A stretch of 7,295 nt of DNA, taken from the NCBI GenBank assembly GCA_001603685.1, contig LUZO01000030.1:1-7295 (forward strand), written 5' to 3'. The DNA comes from Bacteroidales bacterium Bact_23 (GTDB lineage Bacteria; Bacteroidota; Bacteroidia; Bacteroidales; Lentimicrobiaceae). The position numbers and the translations under genes were made by a program. The stretch's first letter is position 1. Every line of letters begins with the position of its first letter. The notes beneath the pieces are model-generated. The model was not told the origin of the DNA. It searched no databases and saw only the letters and a list, made by a program, of their open reading frames with translations. This document shows, piece after piece, positions 6,365 through 7,295 of the stretch.

Positions 6365-6372
6365 CAAACATA
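6365..6372 (-). promoter_or_regulatory. -7 box TATGTTTG of the HPt gene
   Basis: Read on the minus strand, TATGTTTG matches TAnnTTTG and lies 42 bp before the HPt start codon. The transcript would begin near 6358 with a leader of about 35 nt. No obvious -33 TTTG is present. Confidence 0.5.
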
Positions 6373-6477
6373 AAACATGTGGCAGAATAATCATAAATGG
6401 CAGGAAAAAAAATGCGCTGAAAGATTAAGATGAATATGGATTTGTGGTGACATTGGGTTATCGGATATTTTAAACGG

Positions 6478-6548
6478 TTTTTTTACCACAGAGGGCACAG
6501 AGGTACACAGAGGGTTTTTCTCCGTGTTCTCTGTGATTTCCGTGGTTA
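6478..6548. repeat. Dispersed ACCACAGAGGGCAC-type palindromic repeat, copy 1
   Basis: After a T7 run (6478-6484) comes ACCACAGAGGGCACAGAGG (6485-6503), then a third CACAGAGG at 6506-6513, a T5 run, and a returning arm that ends in CCGTGGTTA at 6548. The outer arms pair at about 15 of 19 positions, so the unit is an imperfect hairpin. The CACAGAGG unit repeats at 6487, 6496 and 6506 (9-10 bp steps). Similar ACCACAGAG/CACAGAG elements are widespread in intergenic DNA of environmental bacteria, to my recollection. It codes for nothing convincing; the minus-strand reading frame through it is an artefact. Confidence 0.75.
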
Positions 6549-6575
6549 GATCTAGTTTACCTTCTATTCCAGGCG

Positions 6576-6646
6576 TTTTTTTTACCACAGAGGGCACTGA
6601 GGGGCACAGAGGGCTTTATTTTCCGTATTTTTGGTGGTTATTTTTT
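6576..6646. repeat. Dispersed ACCACAGAGGGCAC-type palindromic repeat, copy 2
   Basis: A second, more decayed copy starts exactly 99 bp after copy 1. It has a T8 run (6576-6583), then ACCACAGAGGGCACTGAGG and a further CACAGAGG (6605-6612), an AT-rich centre with TCCG, and GGTGGTTA followed by TTTTTT. Only the outermost ACCAC/GTGGT arms still pair well. The pair may be a tandem duplication with divergence or two insertions of a mobile-like repeat. It sits between the HPt gene and the toxin gene, 35 bp from the toxin stop. Confidence 0.7.
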
Positions 6647-6680
6647 GGGGTTTTAGATTTATTACTGCTAAAAGCTATCT

Positions 6681-7028
6681 TTATTCCAGGTCCAGAGTGA
6701 TTAAAATATTTTCTTTTACCCTGTCAATCAACTGATGCGGTAGATTGCCTATTTTTTTTATCAGCCGGGCGTTGTCAATTGCTCTGATCTGGTCAATCAT
6801 AATGTCGCTGTGCTCATTTAAACCTGCAGTGCCCTTCTTTATATGCACTCTCAGAATATCCGCTCCTTTCTCTGTATTTGTAGTAATTGGGCAAATAATG
6901 GTTGATGGATGCGGAATTTTATTTAACAGATTGGTTTGAATAATCAGAACGGGCCTTGTTTTGCCTGGTTCGGTTCCAATCTGCGGGCTTAAATTGGCAA
7001 TCCAGATTTCGTATTGTTTAACCGGCAT
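6681..7028 (-). CDS. MazF/PemK-family endoribonuclease toxin
   Basis: A 115-residue toxin of the MazF/PemK family, sequence-specific ribonucleases that cleave mRNA and arrest growth when released from their antitoxin. The family pattern is clear: YEIWIANLSPQIGTEPGKTRPVLIIQ at 6-31 with catalytic R25 in RPV; S-T-I-I-C-P-I-T at 42-49 with T49 as the second catalytic residue (close to R25/T48 of the Bacillus enzyme); and D-x-IRAID-x-x-R at 79-88. Length is typical. I chose ATG at 7028, which starts two to four residues before the first strand as in relatives and overlaps the antitoxin stop by 11 nt. A TTG at 7043, preceded by AAAGGAAT, would add five residues (MKTLI). The overlap implies translational coupling in one operon. 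No terminator follows; decayed palindromic repeats begin 35 bp beyond. Confidence 0.93.
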   Translation of the reverse strand: MPVKQYEIWIANLSPQIGTEPGKTRPVLIIQTNLLNKIPHPSTIICPITTNTEKGADILRVHIKKGTAGLNEHSDIMIDQIRAIDNARLIKKIGNLPHQLIDRVKENILITLDLE

Positions 7029-7248
7029 AATCAATGTTTTCAAATTCCTTTAAAACATCAACAGACTCCCTGCCTACCAGATCAGATTCTTCCTTTAGTT
7101 TTTTTTCAAGCATCTGCCGGCGCTGAAACCGGTTGTAATGTCTCAGTGCATCATTGATATATCTGTTCCTTGGGATTTTTATCCGCGAAAGAATTTTCTC
7201 GGTTTCATCAAAGATAGATTCGTCTATTTTTAGCGATAAGGTTTTCAT
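7018..7248 (-). CDS. Ribbon-helix-helix antitoxin of the MazF-type pair
   Basis: A 76-residue protein with a ribbon-helix-helix (MetJ/Arc/CopG-like) N-terminus: strand KTLSLKI (2-8), helix 1 at about 10-22, a turn with IPRN, and helix 2 RYINDALRHYNRF (29-41). The charged C-terminal part (42-76), ending in KEFENIDYAG, is the likely toxin-binding tail. It should dimerise, bind DNA as an autorepressor and neutralise the overlapping ribonuclease. The antitoxin-first order and overlapping frames are typical of such pairs. The ATG at 7248 has a promoter box 20 bp upstream and a 19-bp palindrome just beyond, which is the expected operator. Low sequence conservation of antitoxins makes the exact family uncertain. 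Confidence 0.88.
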   Translation of the reverse strand: MKTLSLKIDESIFDETEKILSRIKIPRNRYINDALRHYNRFQRRQMLEKKLKEESDLVGRESVDVLKEFENIDYAG

Positions 7249-7267
7249 TACTGATAGTTTTATTATA

Positions 7268-7275
7268 CAAAGGTA
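7268..7275 (-). promoter_or_regulatory. -7 box TACCTTTG of the toxin-antitoxin operon
   Basis: On the minus strand TACCTTTG matches the TAnnTTTG consensus perfectly. It lies 19 nt before the antitoxin ATG, so the leader would be only about 12 nt. The -33 element would lie at or beyond the window end and cannot be checked. Confidence 0.6.
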
Positions 7276-7292
7276 TATACTAATAGTATATA
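7274..7292. promoter_or_regulatory. Candidate operator: perfect 19-bp palindrome upstream of the antitoxin
   Basis: TATATACTA (7274-7282), a single A, then TAGTATATA (7284-7292) form a perfect inverted repeat with 9-bp arms. It overlaps the upstream edge of the -7 box by 2 bp and fills the spacer between the -7 and -33 elements. That placement is ideal for repression by the ribbon-helix-helix antitoxin, alone or bound to the toxin. The role is inferred; the palindrome itself is directly visible. Confidence 0.7.
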
Positions 7293-7295
7293 ATG

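Noticed and set aside
6391..6597. Minus-strand open frame of 68 residues (TTEITENTEKNPLCTSVPSVVKK-like)
   Set aside because: It is the conceptual translation of the CACAGAGG palindromic repeats, with low-complexity repeated peptides and no domain; such spurious frames are typical of this repeat.
6562..6690. Shared TATTCCAGG-like string near 6565-6573 and at the toxin 3' end (about 6682-6690), considered as a duplicated toxin-gene end or attachment site
   Set aside because: Only about 10 nt match and the flanks do not align, so chance is sufficient.
6745..6939. Plus-strand 64-residue hydrophobic frame opposite the toxin gene
   Set aside because: It is the complement of the MazF-like coding sequence, whose catalytic motifs are intact; the hydrophobicity is a by-product of the antisense frame.

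Overview
The window looks like chromosomal DNA from a Bacteroidota (Bacteroidetes) species. Five putative promoters carry the phylum's TAnnTTTG -7 box (three TACCTTTG, one TAACTTTG, one TATGTTTG). Start codons lack strong Shine-Dalgarno sites, there is a TonB-dependent receptor, and RecA and Bcp have Bacteroidota-like sequences. The order within the phylum cannot be fixed from this sequence alone. Seven to eight protein genes are well supported. There are no RNA genes and no CRISPR array.

Positions 1-2897 form a likely metal-acquisition unit. A regulatory region with seven CCGG cores leads into a small membrane-anchored Cys/His protein (276-662), followed by a TonB-dependent outer-membrane receptor (777-2897). 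The receptor has a CPNRM motif in its plug and an HKM motif in its barrel, 181 residues apart. That matches the CxxxM-HxM copper site of OprC/NosA, so copper uptake is the best functional call. The small upstream protein (CHGKCH motif) is probably its partner, but its role is not established.

Positions 3057-4862 hold two housekeeping genes: a Bcp-type peroxiredoxin and recA. A candidate terminator and a separate promoter lie between them, and a strong intrinsic terminator follows recA. The peroxiredoxin has proline where the family's catalytic motif has Thr/Ser.

Positions 4882-6322 hold a lipoprotein made of eight TPR units (+ strand) and, convergent with only 4 nt between the stop codons, a stand-alone HPt phosphotransfer protein (- strand).

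Positions 6323-7295 look like accessory DNA. Two copies, 99 bp apart, of a degenerate ACCACAGAGGGCAC-type imperfect palindrome lie next to a - strand toxin-antitoxin pair. The pair is a ribbon-helix-helix antitoxin overlapping a MazF/PemK-type endoribonuclease. Its promoter abuts a perfect 19-bp palindrome that is a likely autoregulatory operator.

The observations most worth following up are the copper receptor with its uncharacterised Cys/His partner and CCGG-rich leader, the Thr-to-Pro change in Bcp, and the operator palindrome of the toxin-antitoxin locus.
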